Shown here: in pieces, positions 22,686 to 31,799 of the stretch
Numbering within the stretch: the first letter of the stretch is position 1
How the letters are laid out: every line of letters begins with the position of its first letter
From: an uncultured Duncaniella sp.
GTDB lineage: Bacteria; Bacteroidota; Bacteroidia; Bacteroidales; Muribaculaceae
Length of the DNA: 64,000 nucleotides
Assembly: GCF_910577345.1 (NCBI RefSeq)
Contig: NZ_CAJTMT010000017.1
Location: 1 to 64,000 of the forward strand
Direction of reading: 5' to 3'
Notes under the pieces: generated by a model
Databases searched by the model: none
Told to the model about the DNA's origin: nothing
Seen by the model: the letters and a program-made list of their open reading frames with translations, nothing else
Program-made: the position numbers and the translations under genes

Positions 22686-24407
22686 ATGATAAAACAATTA
22701 CCTACTGCTTTGTTTGGCTTGTGTGTGTCGCTGGCTCCAATGACATTTGCTGCACCGTCCTATACCTGTGGGAATATGCGTTTTGAAGTTATGGATTATA
22801 ATTCCAGGACTCTTAAATTTTGTGGTGTTGAAAATAGTTATGCTGACTCAGTATTAATCATTCCCACAACAATCAATGTTGATGATTCAGGGTTTGGTCG
22901 CGAGGAGGACGACTATGATGGGAACCCTTTGGGAAAATGGTTCATTAAGGAGCTTGGGAGGGTATATACGCCTTCTAACGTCATTTCCATAACTGTACCT
23001 GAGGGAATAACTGAAATAAACGGTTTTTCGAGCCGTTTGAAAGAACTTAAATTGCCTTCTACATTAAAGTCAATTAATCATTCTGCATTAATAAATCAGT
23101 ATAATCTACGGAAATTGGAATTGCCACAAAATTTAGAGTATATCGGTGGTTTTGCTTTCAGCGATTGCTCGTCTCTCGAAGAAATCAACATTCCTTCAAA
23201 AGTAAAAGAAATTCCGATAGGAGCGTTTCACCAGTGTCGTTCTCTTAAGCATGTCTCTTTTCCGGACGGCTTGACCAATATCGGTGAGCAGGCGTTCTAT
23301 TATTGCAGTAACTTGAGCGAAATCGAATTGCCTGATTCTCTGAAATCAATTCAAAGTGCAGCCTTTTTAAGGGCTGGTTTACAGTCGATTAAAGTGTCGG
23401 ATGGAGTTTCTGAAATTCCAAGCCATGCTTTTAGTGAATGTTACAAACTGACAAGTATTGAATTGCCAGTACGCTTAAAAAGAATTGGAGATGAAGCCTT
23501 CTTTGACACTTCAATTGAGTCAATTGAATTGCCGGAGACATTGGAGTCTATAGGTACCGGAGTATTTAATTGTTGTAGAAAATTACAGTCAGTAGCTATA
23601 CCGGAGTCTGTTTCGACTCTCGGTGCATATATGTTTTATGGTTGTGATAATCTATCCGAAGTTAAGTTACCGTCAAATATAACGGAAATAGGGGATTATA
23701 TGTTTTTTTCCTGTGGCCTTTCTGAAATAGAAATCCCGAATAAGGTAGAGGTAATCGGTCGTCGGGCATTCAGCGATAATGGTAGGATAATAGGACCTTT
23801 TACAAAGATAATTCTGCCGGACTCGTTAAAATATATTGGGGAGGGTGCATTCGAGGAGTGTATATTTCTGACTGAAATGGTAATTCCGGATAAGGTGACG
23901 ACAATTGGCTTTGGTGCGTTTATAGGTTGCTCTGTATTGGAAAAAATCAAACTTGGAAGAGAATTGCAGAGAATTGATGATAAGGCATTCTTGAATTGCA
24001 ACTATATACGATATGTGGAATGTAATGGAGAAACTCCTCCGGATATGGGATACAAGGTTTTTAGTGAGCATATATATGATGATGCAACGCTTGTAGTTCC
24101 TGATAATGCAAAGGATGATTATGCAGATTTTAATTGTTGGAAAGACTTTTTCGATGTTAAGACGAAGTCGGAAGTTGATGACGAATTTGGCCCTGTTCCA
24201 AATATCAATATCGATTCCGATGGAATCTCGATATTCGGCGAAGGTGGTAGAATAAGGGTCAATGGTGCCGACGGTCAGTTCATGCATGTTTATAACCTGT
24301 CGGGCACATGCGTTTATTCCGGAGACTGTGAGACCACATCATATATTGGCAAAGGAATATATGTGGTTAAAATCGGCAACAATCACTATAAAGTTTACAT
24401 AAGATAA
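22686..24407 (+). CDS. BspA-like leucine-rich-repeat protein, T9SS-exported
   Basis: A 573-residue secreted protein with a signal peptide ending near Ala23 (GLCVSLAPMTFAAPS). About fourteen LRR_5 repeats of ~23 residues follow (LPDSLKSIQSAAFLRAGLQS type), from residue ~95 to 460. The C-terminal sorting domain (FMHVYNLSGTCVYSG, GKGIYVVKIGNNHYKVYIR) is type IX. It is half the length of the BspA protein at 15507 but has the same architecture. It is transcribed from the candidate RNA leader and is followed after 32 bp by a lipoprotein gene. Base composition is clearly more AT-rich than the nuo/atp region. Confidence 0.88.
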   Translation: MIKQLPTALFGLCVSLAPMTFAAPSYTCGNMRFEVMDYNSRTLKFCGVENSYADSVLIIPTTINVDDSGFGREEDDYDGNPLGKWFIKELGRVYTPSNVISITVPEGITEINGFSSRLKELKLPSTLKSINHSALINQYNLRKLELPQNLEYIGGFAFSDCSSLEEINIPSKVKEIPIGAFHQCRSLKHVSFPDGLTNIGEQAFYYCSNLSEIELPDSLKSIQSAAFLRAGLQSIKVSDGVSEIPSHAFSECYKLTSIELPVRLKRIGDEAFFDTSIESIELPETLESIGTGVFNCCRKLQSVAIPESVSTLGAYMFYGCDNLSEVKLPSNITEIGDYMFFSCGLSEIEIPNKVEVIGRRAFSDNGRIIGPFTKIILPDSLKYIGEGAFEECIFLTEMVIPDKVTTIGFGAFIGCSVLEKIKLGRELQRIDDKAFLNCNYIRYVECNGETPPDMGYKVFSEHIYDDATLVVPDNAKDDYADFNCWKDFFDVKTKSEVDDEFGPVPNINIDSDGISIFGEGGRIRVNGADGQFMHVYNLSGTCVYSGDCETTSYIGKGIYVVKIGNNHYKVYIR

Positions 24408-24439
24408 ATCAATACGTTTTTCAGCTAAAATTAATAAAT

Positions 24440-25831
24440 ATGAAACATGATAATTCTTTCTTCGTAGTAACCATGATGTCAATCTTATTGATGGCATCAT
24501 GTTCGATAGAAGATATTGACAAAGATATTTTTAACCGTTTTGAAAAGTCTAATTCCTCTACGCGGGGGTGCCCGACTGATTCCGTTGATGTCGACTATAC
24601 GTTTATCCAACAGTTCCCTGAAGAACCACTGACTGTCATAATAGAGCATGAAGGTCATGAATATCATATAGGAAAAATCCGCACTGAGGGTTCTAATTTG
24701 ATGATTGATGACCTGGATGATATTGTCAATTTTACTGAAGAAAATTCAGGGGATAAAAATGTAAAGCTTATAAGCTACAAAAATATTAAAATAAGGTTTG
24801 AGGCAACAGACGATGTTAATGAATGCAGTAATCTTAAGGTTGTGGATGTCGAGCACACGGTCAATGGCCTTGATAAAACGTATATGTATTTTGAATTGTC
24901 TGTGAAATTTGTTCAGGATGTCACGGTGAAACACTATGAAACATCAGAGGATGTCTCTTTGAAGATTGAGTATAATGTCAAGTTTGGTGGGCAACAGGAA
25001 GTGACCTTGGATAAAGTTGCTTATTCTCCTCATATAAGAGTAGCTGCAGGCAATTTTAATTTAGTTACGGGCTCATACTGGTCGGTAACTCGTGATAGAT
25101 ACTATTCTAATGGTGAGGTGCTTACTGACTATTTTACGGATTATGGCAAAGGTGCTCCAGTTGCGTCCTCTATTCTTCCTGCTGCTGGATTAGGAACTTT
25201 TGGTCCAAAGCATTTTAGAAGTAAAAGCGAGGACGGGGAGGACTGGTATAGATGTAAGATGATTGATGAAACAAAGCCCGGTGCATATAATGATTTGGAA
25301 GATGTTGAAATTAGAGAAGTTCATTATTTCGAAGGCAATGGAGCTATGGGTACGACAGGAAAAGATGAACTAATACCGGATACTACACCTTATGAGAATT
25401 TTAGTATAAGTAAAACATACGAAGTTCCGGATCATTTAGATGCCTCGGAGGCAATTGACATTTCAGATAAACCATACCCTAAGACATCAATGAAATTAAA
25501 GACTGGATTTTATATGCATCAGACTGAATTGAAATATAATGGTGCGGAAATAAACATGTGTGTTGGGGAATTTGGGGAAGATGATTCGGGGTATGTATTA
25601 TGTAACCATAGCGTAATGATCGGATATTATGATTCTTTTATGATTATAGATGGACGATTCATTCATTTTGATACTTCTTTAAAAAATTTTACGGCATCCC
25701 ACAAAACAGAGGATTATATTTCACCTGAGGGATATCGAGGAGTGAGATCGACGGTTGATATTCGATTTGTAAATATAGGTAGAAATTATCATGTAGTAAA
25801 TGAAATTAATGCTTATGAAGTTCCTGAGTGA
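24440..25831 (+). CDS. Hypothetical surface lipoprotein co-transcribed with BspA
   Basis: A 463-residue protein with a lipoprotein signal peptide (SILLMASCS, lipid-bearing Cys22) followed by an acidic stretch (SIEDIDKDIFNRFE). The acidic residues right after the Cys fit the surface-lipoprotein export signal described in Bacteroidetes. The body is beta-rich and polar with no recognised domain. It follows the BspA gene by 32 bp and ends at a clear terminator, so the two form an operon; a shared surface function is inferred. Strongly AT-rich codon use compared with housekeeping neighbours suggests a different history or low expression. Confidence 0.6.
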   Translation: MKHDNSFFVVTMMSILLMASCSIEDIDKDIFNRFEKSNSSTRGCPTDSVDVDYTFIQQFPEEPLTVIIEHEGHEYHIGKIRTEGSNLMIDDLDDIVNFTEENSGDKNVKLISYKNIKIRFEATDDVNECSNLKVVDVEHTVNGLDKTYMYFELSVKFVQDVTVKHYETSEDVSLKIEYNVKFGGQQEVTLDKVAYSPHIRVAAGNFNLVTGSYWSVTRDRYYSNGEVLTDYFTDYGKGAPVASSILPAAGLGTFGPKHFRSKSEDGEDWYRCKMIDETKPGAYNDLEDVEIREVHYFEGNGAMGTTGKDELIPDTTPYENFSISKTYEVPDHLDASEAIDISDKPYPKTSMKLKTGFYMHQTELKYNGAEINMCVGEFGEDDSGYVLCNHSVMIGYYDSFMIIDGRFIHFDTSLKNFTASHKTEDYISPEGYRGVRSTVDIRFVNIGRNYHVVNEINAYEVPE

Positions 25832-25862
25832 GATGTTCTGACCTTATAGTATAAGCGCATGA

Positions 25863-25907
25863 AAGGAATGAGACAGAGGTTTATTGTCCTCTATCTCATT
25901 CCTTTTT
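25863..25907 (+). terminator. Intrinsic terminator of the BspA/lipoprotein operon
   Basis: AAGGAATGAGACAGAGG (25863-25879) pairs with CCTCTATCTCATTCCTT (25888-25904) with one mismatch, and the T run extends to 25907. Its mirror A-rich side could also serve the convergent FNT gene. Confidence 0.85.
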
Positions 25908-25954
25908 GTAGATGTTTCAAATGAGATGGAGTGGATAAGATAAGAAGTTCATTA

Positions 25955-26749
25955 TCACTTCCTGATTTCGTGGATGTAGGCGTTGACGGCGCCGACGAGG
26001 AGGGCGCCGCCGGCTATGTTGCCGAGGGTGGCGGGGATGAGGTTGGCGGTGATGGCTTCCAAGATGCCTACATCGGCTCCTTCCATCATGCCAAGGGGGA
26101 TGAAAAACATGTTGGCTATGGAGTGTTCGTAGCCCAAGGCCACGAAGGCCATGACGGGAATCCAGCAGCCGAGCGCCTTTTCAAAGAAGGTCTTTCCGGA
26201 GAGGGCGAGCCATACGGCCAGACAGACACACCAGTTGGCGCCTATGCCTTTGAAAAACACTGTCAGCCATGGCATCGATACCTTTGCTTCGGCTATGCCG
26301 ATGATTGATGAGTGCCAGGGATCGGCGGCGGTCAGTCCGCAGGCATAGACAAGGATATAGGTGAAGGCTATGGCACCGATGAAGTTGCCGAGGTAGACGA
26401 GCGTCCAGTTGCGGACGATGGTGCCGAACGAATGGCTCCCTTTCATCCAGGAGGGGATGAGCAGGGCGTTGTTGCCCGTGAAAAGCTCCGCACCGAGGAT
26501 GACCACCAGTATCAGACCGATGGGAAACATGCAGCCGCTCAGCAGTTTCTGTACCGATGGATTGGCTGCGGTGAGTTCGGGAAATCCGTAACCGACAATG
26601 AGTGAGAGTATGCCGCCGAGGGCTATGTAGGCTCCTGCGAGGCAGGACGCGACGAGTAGGCGGGAAAGACTGTTGACTGTGAGTTTGGCTTTTGCAGCGC
26701 CGACTGAGGCTGCTGTCTCTGTGATTTCGCGGGGTACTCTTATCTGCAT
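25955..26749 (-). CDS. Formate/nitrite transporter family channel
   Basis: A 264-residue inner-membrane protein of the FocA/NirC (FNT) family with six transmembrane segments. Signatures: GAYIALGGILSL in helix 1, LGAELFTGNNALL (the family ELFTGN motif at the pore), and GIGANWCVCLAVWLA with the conserved Asn. A central pore His may be the one in VALGYEHSIANMFF. It moves formate, nitrite or a similar small anion as a pentamer. Formate is plausible for a fermenting gut anaerobe but is inferred. It forms a two-gene unit with the small membrane protein 28 bp upstream. Confidence 0.9.
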   Translation of the reverse strand: MQIRVPREITETAASVGAAKAKLTVNSLSRLLVASCLAGAYIALGGILSLIVGYGFPELTAANPSVQKLLSGCMFPIGLILVVILGAELFTGNNALLIPSWMKGSHSFGTIVRNWTLVYLGNFIGAIAFTYILVYACGLTAADPWHSSIIGIAEAKVSMPWLTVFFKGIGANWCVCLAVWLALSGKTFFEKALGCWIPVMAFVALGYEHSIANMFFIPLGMMEGADVGILEAITANLIPATLGNIAGGALLVGAVNAYIHEIRK

Positions 26750-26777
26750 GTCGTGTTGCTTGTTTGGGATGATGTGG

Positions 26778-26972
26778 TTAGCTGTTTTCTCGCAACCGTT
26801 CCCTTTTCTTAAGGAAGAGGTGGAGGATTGCGATTATGACGAGTGTCACACCGATGACACCGAAATAGTAGAGATAGTGTCCTTGCTGAAACTCGGGATA
26901 GCCGATGTAGCTCATCACGCCGAGATAAATCAGCAGGAGTGAGGGGATGAAGGTAGAACGACGTAGTTTCAT
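26778..26972 (-). CDS. Small two-helix membrane protein
   Basis: 64 residues: a basic N-terminus (MKLRRSTF), a first hydrophobic helix (IPSLLLIYLGVMSYIGYP), a short loop, a second helix (YYFGVIGVTLVIIAILHLFL) and a basic tail (KKRERLRENS). Function unknown. It is placed 28 bp before the FNT channel on the same strand, so a linked role is possible. Regular hydropathy and a proper ATG favour a real gene despite its size. Confidence 0.65.
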   Translation of the reverse strand: MKLRRSTFIPSLLLIYLGVMSYIGYPEFQQGHYLYYFGVIGVTLVIIAILHLFLKKRERLRENS

Positions 26973-26987
26973 GGTTTTTAGGTTAAG

Positions 26988-27195
26988 TAAGTTTTGGGTT
27001 GTGAGTTTTTAGTTTTGAGTTGTGGGGTAGTTTTGAGTTGTCAGTTTAGAGTTGTGAGTTGTTGGCTATTGGTGGTTTGGAGTTGGAAGTTTTGGGATGA
27101 TGGTTGTAAGTTGATGGTTCCGAGTTGATGGCAAAGTTGCTGCATTAGAGTCTATAAACTCAAAACTCACAACTCACAACTATAAACTAACAACT
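26988..27195. repeat. GAGTTTTNAGTT low-complexity inverted repeat
   Basis: From 26988 to ~27070 run words such as GTTGTGAGTTTTTAGTTTTG. From ~27150 to 27195 run the complementary AAACTCAAAACTCACAACTC words, so the ends can pair loosely. It is the same family as at 5214 and inside 11579-11757. The sequence lies between the exonuclease stop and the small membrane protein start. Confidence 0.75.
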
Positions 27196-27829
27196 AACAA
27201 CTCTCTTCCTCCTCCTTGATATATTCCGACTCGGCGGGGTCGAAGCAGCCGTCCATCAGGTGCTTGTAGATGCGGAGGCAGGCCCAGGCGTCGATTGACG
27301 CATAGATGAGCTGTCCGGGGCTGAGTTGCGCAGCCTCCCAGTTGCTGAGACGCTGGCTTTTGGAGATGCGGCCGTTGAAGATTATTCCGTAGATTTTCTG
27401 AAGGCTCGAATCGGCTATATGGAAGGTCTTGACCACATTCTGGAGGTCGACGAAGTTCGCCGGTTCAAAAGGCGCGAGACGGTGGAGCACATGGAAGTCG
27501 TCGCGCAGCGACAGACCGACTTTCACCACATCCTCACATTCCATGAACTCCCTCAGCTCGTCGAAGAAGCCGAGTTTGTTGAGGCGGAACAGGAAGGAAT
27601 GGTCGAGGGTTGAAATCTGTATGAGCGAGACAGTGTTGGTCTGCCCCTTGCGGAAATTAGGCTTGGTCTCGGTGTCAAAACCCACCGCCTGACATGTCCG
27701 TAGGTATCGGAGGGCTTCCTGGGCATCGGGAATGTTCTCAAGCACCGTTATGGCACCGGGAAACTCGACCGTCGGGAGGCCCGACAGTTGTTCCTTCGAT
27801 ATTGAGATGCTGTATTGGTTGATGTCCAT
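27194..27829 (-). CDS. 3'-5' exonuclease (DnaQ-like, RNase D/WRN type)
   Basis: A 211-residue single-domain DEDDy exonuclease. Exo I is GFDTETKPNF (Asp and Glu metal ligands), Exo II lies in VGLSLRDDFHVL, and Exo III is YASIDAWACLRIY (Tyr and Asp). It is similar to the stand-alone 3'-5' exonuclease domain proteins common in Bacteroidetes. It probably trims RNA or DNA 3' ends; there is no HRDC domain, so it is not classical RNase D. The acidic tail (EYIKEEEESC) is ordinary. Confidence 0.88.
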   Translation of the reverse strand: MDINQYSISISKEQLSGLPTVEFPGAITVLENIPDAQEALRYLRTCQAVGFDTETKPNFRKGQTNTVSLIQISTLDHSFLFRLNKLGFFDELREFMECEDVVKVGLSLRDDFHVLHRLAPFEPANFVDLQNVVKTFHIADSSLQKIYGIIFNGRISKSQRLSNWEAAQLSPGQLIYASIDAWACLRIYKHLMDGCFDPAESEYIKEEEESC

Positions 27830-27852
27830 GGGAAAAAGAGCTTTTGAACGTG

Positions 27853-27860
27853 CAAAGTTA
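27853..27860 (-). promoter_or_regulatory. -7 box for the exonuclease gene
   Basis: TAACTTTG on the minus strand, 24 bp before the ATG at 27829. No -33 box at the right distance. Confidence 0.4.
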
Positions 27861-28005
27861 ACTATTATTGTTGAAATCCCCTATAATTGTGTCGAAAAAC
27901 AATAAGCCACGGGATGTTAATGATTGCAATAGAGGGTGTCGGAGCGCTGTTTTAGCGCTTTTTGTCCATTGGATAGGAAGGGTGGGGTGAAATTCGGTCA
28001 CCGAC

Positions 28006-28038
28006 AATTGTGAGGCCCCTGCTTTTTTCGTAAATTTG
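28006..28038 (+). promoter_or_regulatory. Promoter for the pectinase gene
   Basis: TTG near 28006 and TAAATTTG at 28031-28038, about 22 bp apart, match the Bacteroidetes consensus. The leader to 28109 is ~65 nt. Confidence 0.5.
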
Positions 28039-28108
28039 TAGCGCATGATAAATCGACACCCACGGTGTCAGACATTAGTTTAATACCATAAAAATCGTAG
28101 ACCGGTCT

Positions 28109-31100
28109 ATGAAACTTCTTCCATCGCTCGCGGCCTTTGCGGTCGTCTTTAACCTTAATGCCGTTGAAAAGAAACTCTATGACTTCGTCGTGCCCCGCGA
28201 CGGTACATTCCGCGAGGCCCTCAACGCAGCCAACAACCGTGCCGACACCGCCTCGCGTTTCCGCATATTCATCATGGAGGGTGACTATCGTATCCCCACC
28301 GCTGGCACCACTGTCGGTGGTGACGGGAAGGAGTATGGCGATCCGCGCTCATATCTCAAAGCCCCCAATGTCTCCATCACCGGCGAGGGGATGGACCGCA
28401 CCGTCCTGACCAACACTACTCCTCCCGCCACATGGGACAACGGCTTCGGCCCCTCCTGTCCGCTGGAAGGTATCGGCAAGGGTGATGTGCTCATCATTGA
28501 GTCACCGGCCACAGGGACATACCTCCAGGGACTTACGCTGAAAAGCGGAATGACCGACAGGACCGGGCGCAACATCGTGCTCCACGACCGTTCGGACAAG
28601 ACCATCGCCAAGGATCTCGGTCTCTGGGGCTATCAGGACACTTACGTTTCCAACAATAAGGATGGCCGTTTCTATTTCGAGGACGGTGTCATCCGCGGGC
28701 GCACGGATTATATCTGTGGCAAAGGCGATGTCTATTACTCCGGCGTGACTTTCCAGCAGTGCGGTCAGGGTGGCTATCTTGCCGTCCCTTCCGTCCCTCG
28801 CAACTACGGATATGTAATGGACAATTGCTATATCAAAAGCGAGACTCCGGATGTGACCTACTATCTCGGCCGTCCCTGGGGCAAGGGAACTCCAACTGCA
28901 ATCTGGATCAATACAAAGGTGGACGTGTCGCCCATCACCCGCGACAAGCGCGGCTATAACGGATGGGCCGACATGAGCGGCGGGTGGCCCGCGCGCTTCG
29001 CCGAATACAATACCGTCCTCCCCGATGGCACCGCGCTCGACCTCTCGGGCCGACGTGCGCTGTATGTCGACCGTGAGGGCAACGAGCATGTCAACCGTCC
29101 GGTGCTGAGCGAGGCCGAGGCTGCGGACTATACCATCACAAATGTCCTCGACGGTTGGGATCCGACCGCCGTCACCGCAGCCGCCCCTCTTCCCGCTAAT
29201 GTCCGCGTCGAGGATGGCCGTCTGCGTTGGGACGGAAGCGACGATGCGCTGCTCTATGCCGTGTGCCGTCACGGGAAAATCGTTGGTTTCACCACTGAGG
29301 ATTCCTATAAGATTGGTCGCGGAGGCGATGCCGACTGCTGGTCGGTCCGTGCGGCCAATGCAATGGGTGGTCTCGGCAAGGAGGTGGGCGCAGCCAAGCG
29401 TGAGGCGCGCAGTGGTAACCGCTATTCCAAGCATCTCCTGCGCACCACAGACCCCTCTTTCTTCACCACCGACGAGGCCCGCAGGATAGGGGCGCAGGTG
29501 CTTGCATGGCAGCGTGTGACAGGGGGTTGGCCGAAGAACATCGACATGGTCTCGCCCATGTCCGAGAGCCGCATGGCCGAAGTGCTTGCCCAGAAAGACC
29601 GTCGCTACGACTCGACTACCGACAATGATGCCACTACCACACAGATGACCTTCCTGGCACGGCTTTATGCCGCGACTGGCGATGTCGCCTACCGCGACGC
29701 ATTCCGCCGTGGCGTGGACTATCTGCTCTCAGGTCAGTACAAGAATGGCGGTTGGCCTCAGTTCTGGCCCGAACAGCGCGACTATCAGCCCCATATCACC
29801 TACAATGACGATGCGATGGTCAACACCATGCTCCTCCTGGGCGACATCTCCTCAGATGTCGCCCCCTACGGCGGTGATCTCTGCGACGCTGCGCAGAAGA
29901 AGAGGATGAAACGCGCGTTTGACAAGGGTGTCGACTGCATTCTCGCCACTCAGATTGTGACCGACGGCGTTCCCACCGTGTGGTGTCAGCAGCATGACCA
30001 TGTCACCCTTGCTCCTGCCCATGCCCGTGCCTACGAACTCCCGTCGTATTGCAGCATGGAGAGTGCGTCGATAGTGAAGCTCCTCATGGAGATTGAGAAA
30101 CCCGACAAACGTGTGAAGAAGGCCATCCATTCAGCAATGGCGTGGTTCGATAAATATAAGCTCACCGGATTGTCCTACCGCCGTGTGCAGGTCAACGGCA
30201 GTTGGGAAACCCTCCTTACTCCCGACCCCCAAAGCCGGAAGCCGCTTTGGGCGCGTTTCTATGACCTCGACAACTGTATGCCCTACGTCTGTGACCGCGA
30301 CGGTATTCCCCGCCGCCGTCTGGAGGACATCGGTTCGGAGCGACGCAACGGTTATGCATGGTATGGCACCCGTCCCGAGGAGCTTTATGCGCTCTACGAT
30401 GAGTGGGCCGACCGTCATGACCCCGCCGGGAAGGTGAAGCTCGATCACGATGGGAAAGGATGCAACGAGAACGGCACTCTCACCCTCGGCGTTGTCCCCA
30501 AGGTGGATGCATCGCTCTTCGATGCGGTGGTTGAGCGCGGTGGCAGCATTCAGGCTGCTATCGAGAAAGCTCCGGAAAATGGAACCGAGCCGTTCAAGAT
30601 TCTTGTGAAGAAGGGTCTTTACAACGAGAAGGTGATTATTGACCGTCCGAACATCGTGCTTGTCGGTGAGCATCGCGACAGTTGCATAATAGTCGGCGCG
30701 GAGGCCAACGGTAAGATGATGGTTGAGGAATATCGCGGCAAGAAGGCTCCGAGAGGTATCCTCTGTCTGACCGAGGATGGCAATGACTGTCTGATTTCCG
30801 GCTTGACAGTAATCAACAACTACGGCACAACCGTCACCAACACCACTACCCACCAGTTTGCCGTCTACGGCAAGGCAACCCGCACAATAATCGTCAACAG
30901 CAATATCATTTCAGATGGCAACGATGCTCTCTCGCTTTGGGGAAAGGGTGAGGACGGCAAGGGCGGCCTCTATTACCATGCCGACCTCTATGTGCGCTGC
31001 CCGGGTGTGGATTTCATCTGTCCGCGAGGCACTTGCTACGCCACACGTTGCCGTTTCCTCGGCGACAGCCGTGCGATCCTCTGGCACGACGGTCGCGGCG

Positions 31101-31483
31101 ACATCAACAATAAGTTCGTTGTCACCAATTCTGACTTCGATGCCCTCAAGCCCACTCCGCTCGGACGCTATCACCACGACTCGCAGTTCATGATTGTCAA
31201 CTGCCGTATGTCCAAGAACATAATCGACTCCGATATCGACCATGCCTATCGTGCGCAGCCTGCTCTGTCGGCCGGTAAGAATGTAGACCCCTGTCCGTGG
31301 GGACACCGTGTCTACTACTCCGGTTGTGTGCGTGAGGGTGGCCACAGCGGTTGGCTCGCCGACAATCTCGCAAGTGCGGAAGGTTCCCCGACCTACTATT
31401 CAACCACTGCCCGCTGGACCTTCGACGACAAATGGGACCCCGAATCCCGCATCCGCACCCTCTGGAACCTCATTGCCTATTGA
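28109..31483 (+). CDS. Multidomain pectinase: pectin methylesterase - PL10 pectate lyase - CE8-like domain
   Basis: An 1124-residue secreted protein with a signal peptide (1-18). Residues ~25-330 are a CE8 pectin methylesterase with GYQDTYV, RTDYICGKG and YYLGRPWG, covering the Gln, both Asp and the Arg of the active site. A ~90-residue FnIII-like linker follows. Residues ~445-770 are a PL10 pectate lyase (QRVTGGWPKNID, YDSTTDNDATTTQM, NGGWPQFWPEQRDYQPHITY, NDDAMV). Residues ~815-1110 are a second CE8-like beta-helix that keeps GVDFICPRG but has GNDALSLW where GYQDT is expected. It should de-esterify and cut homogalacturonan in one polypeptide. No SusCD or other pectin genes adjoin it. Confidence 0.9.
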   Translation: MKLLPSLAAFAVVFNLNAVEKKLYDFVVPRDGTFREALNAANNRADTASRFRIFIMEGDYRIPTAGTTVGGDGKEYGDPRSYLKAPNVSITGEGMDRTVLTNTTPPATWDNGFGPSCPLEGIGKGDVLIIESPATGTYLQGLTLKSGMTDRTGRNIVLHDRSDKTIAKDLGLWGYQDTYVSNNKDGRFYFEDGVIRGRTDYICGKGDVYYSGVTFQQCGQGGYLAVPSVPRNYGYVMDNCYIKSETPDVTYYLGRPWGKGTPTAIWINTKVDVSPITRDKRGYNGWADMSGGWPARFAEYNTVLPDGTALDLSGRRALYVDREGNEHVNRPVLSEAEAADYTITNVLDGWDPTAVTAAAPLPANVRVEDGRLRWDGSDDALLYAVCRHGKIVGFTTEDSYKIGRGGDADCWSVRAANAMGGLGKEVGAAKREARSGNRYSKHLLRTTDPSFFTTDEARRIGAQVLAWQRVTGGWPKNIDMVSPMSESRMAEVLAQKDRRYDSTTDNDATTTQMTFLARLYAATGDVAYRDAFRRGVDYLLSGQYKNGGWPQFWPEQRDYQPHITYNDDAMVNTMLLLGDISSDVAPYGGDLCDAAQKKRMKRAFDKGVDCILATQIVTDGVPTVWCQQHDHVTLAPAHARAYELPSYCSMESASIVKLLMEIEKPDKRVKKAIHSAMAWFDKYKLTGLSYRRVQVNGSWETLLTPDPQSRKPLWARFYDLDNCMPYVCDRDGIPRRRLEDIGSERRNGYAWYGTRPEELYALYDEWADRHDPAGKVKLDHDGKGCNENGTLTLGVVPKVDASLFDAVVERGGSIQAAIEKAPENGTEPFKILVKKGLYNEKVIIDRPNIVLVGEHRDSCIIVGAEANGKMMVEEYRGKKAPRGILCLTEDGNDCLISGLTVINNYGTTVTNTTTHQFAVYGKATRTIIVNSNIISDGNDALSLWGKGEDGKGGLYYHADLYVRCPGVDFICPRGTCYATRCRFLGDSRAILWHDGRGDINNKFVVTNSDFDALKPTPLGRYHHDSQFMIVNCRMSKNIIDSDIDHAYRAQPALSAGKNVDPCPWGHRVYYSGCVREGGHSGWLADNLASAEGSPTYYSTTARWTFDDKWDPESRIRTLWNLIAY

Positions 31484-31491
31484 TTGGAACT

Positions 31492-31739
31492 TGTAGGGAC
31501 GCGCTGTAGCGCGTATGCCAAATGAAATACAAAATACTGTACCATAAAAATAAAATATAGGTACATAAATTCATAAATGACAAAAATGACAGATTTTGTA
31601 TAATCAGTTTTAATCAGGCTGACTACTTCAAATCTGTCATTTTTGTCATTTATGAATTTATGTACCCCTGTTTAGGATCTATTCCATTTGTATTTAATAT
31701 CTATTCCATTTGGCATACGCGCTACAGCTCGTCCCTACA
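31492..31739. repeat. REP pair flanking a 36-bp perfect stem (composite element 2)
   Basis: REP units TGTAGGGACGCGCTGTAGCG... at 31492-31519 and the inverse at 31712-31739 (one change, GCTCGT) enclose an inverted repeat. Bases 31561-31596 pair perfectly with 31630-31665 over 36 bp and contain AAAATGACAGATTT, as in element 1 at 15027. A partial third REP follows at 31741-31770. It is located between the convergent pectinase and bioD genes and fills the 31484-31799 gap. Confidence 0.9.
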
Positions 31740-31799
31740 AGGCATCCCTACAGCTCGTCCCTACAAGGCGTCCAAGGCATTTTATGTGTCCTGTGTTCC

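Noticed and set aside
22397..22786. 129-codon open frame over the candidate RNA
   Set aside because: No recognisable protein; it crosses the terminator and the signal peptide of the BspA gene in another frame, and RNA pairing explains the sequence better.
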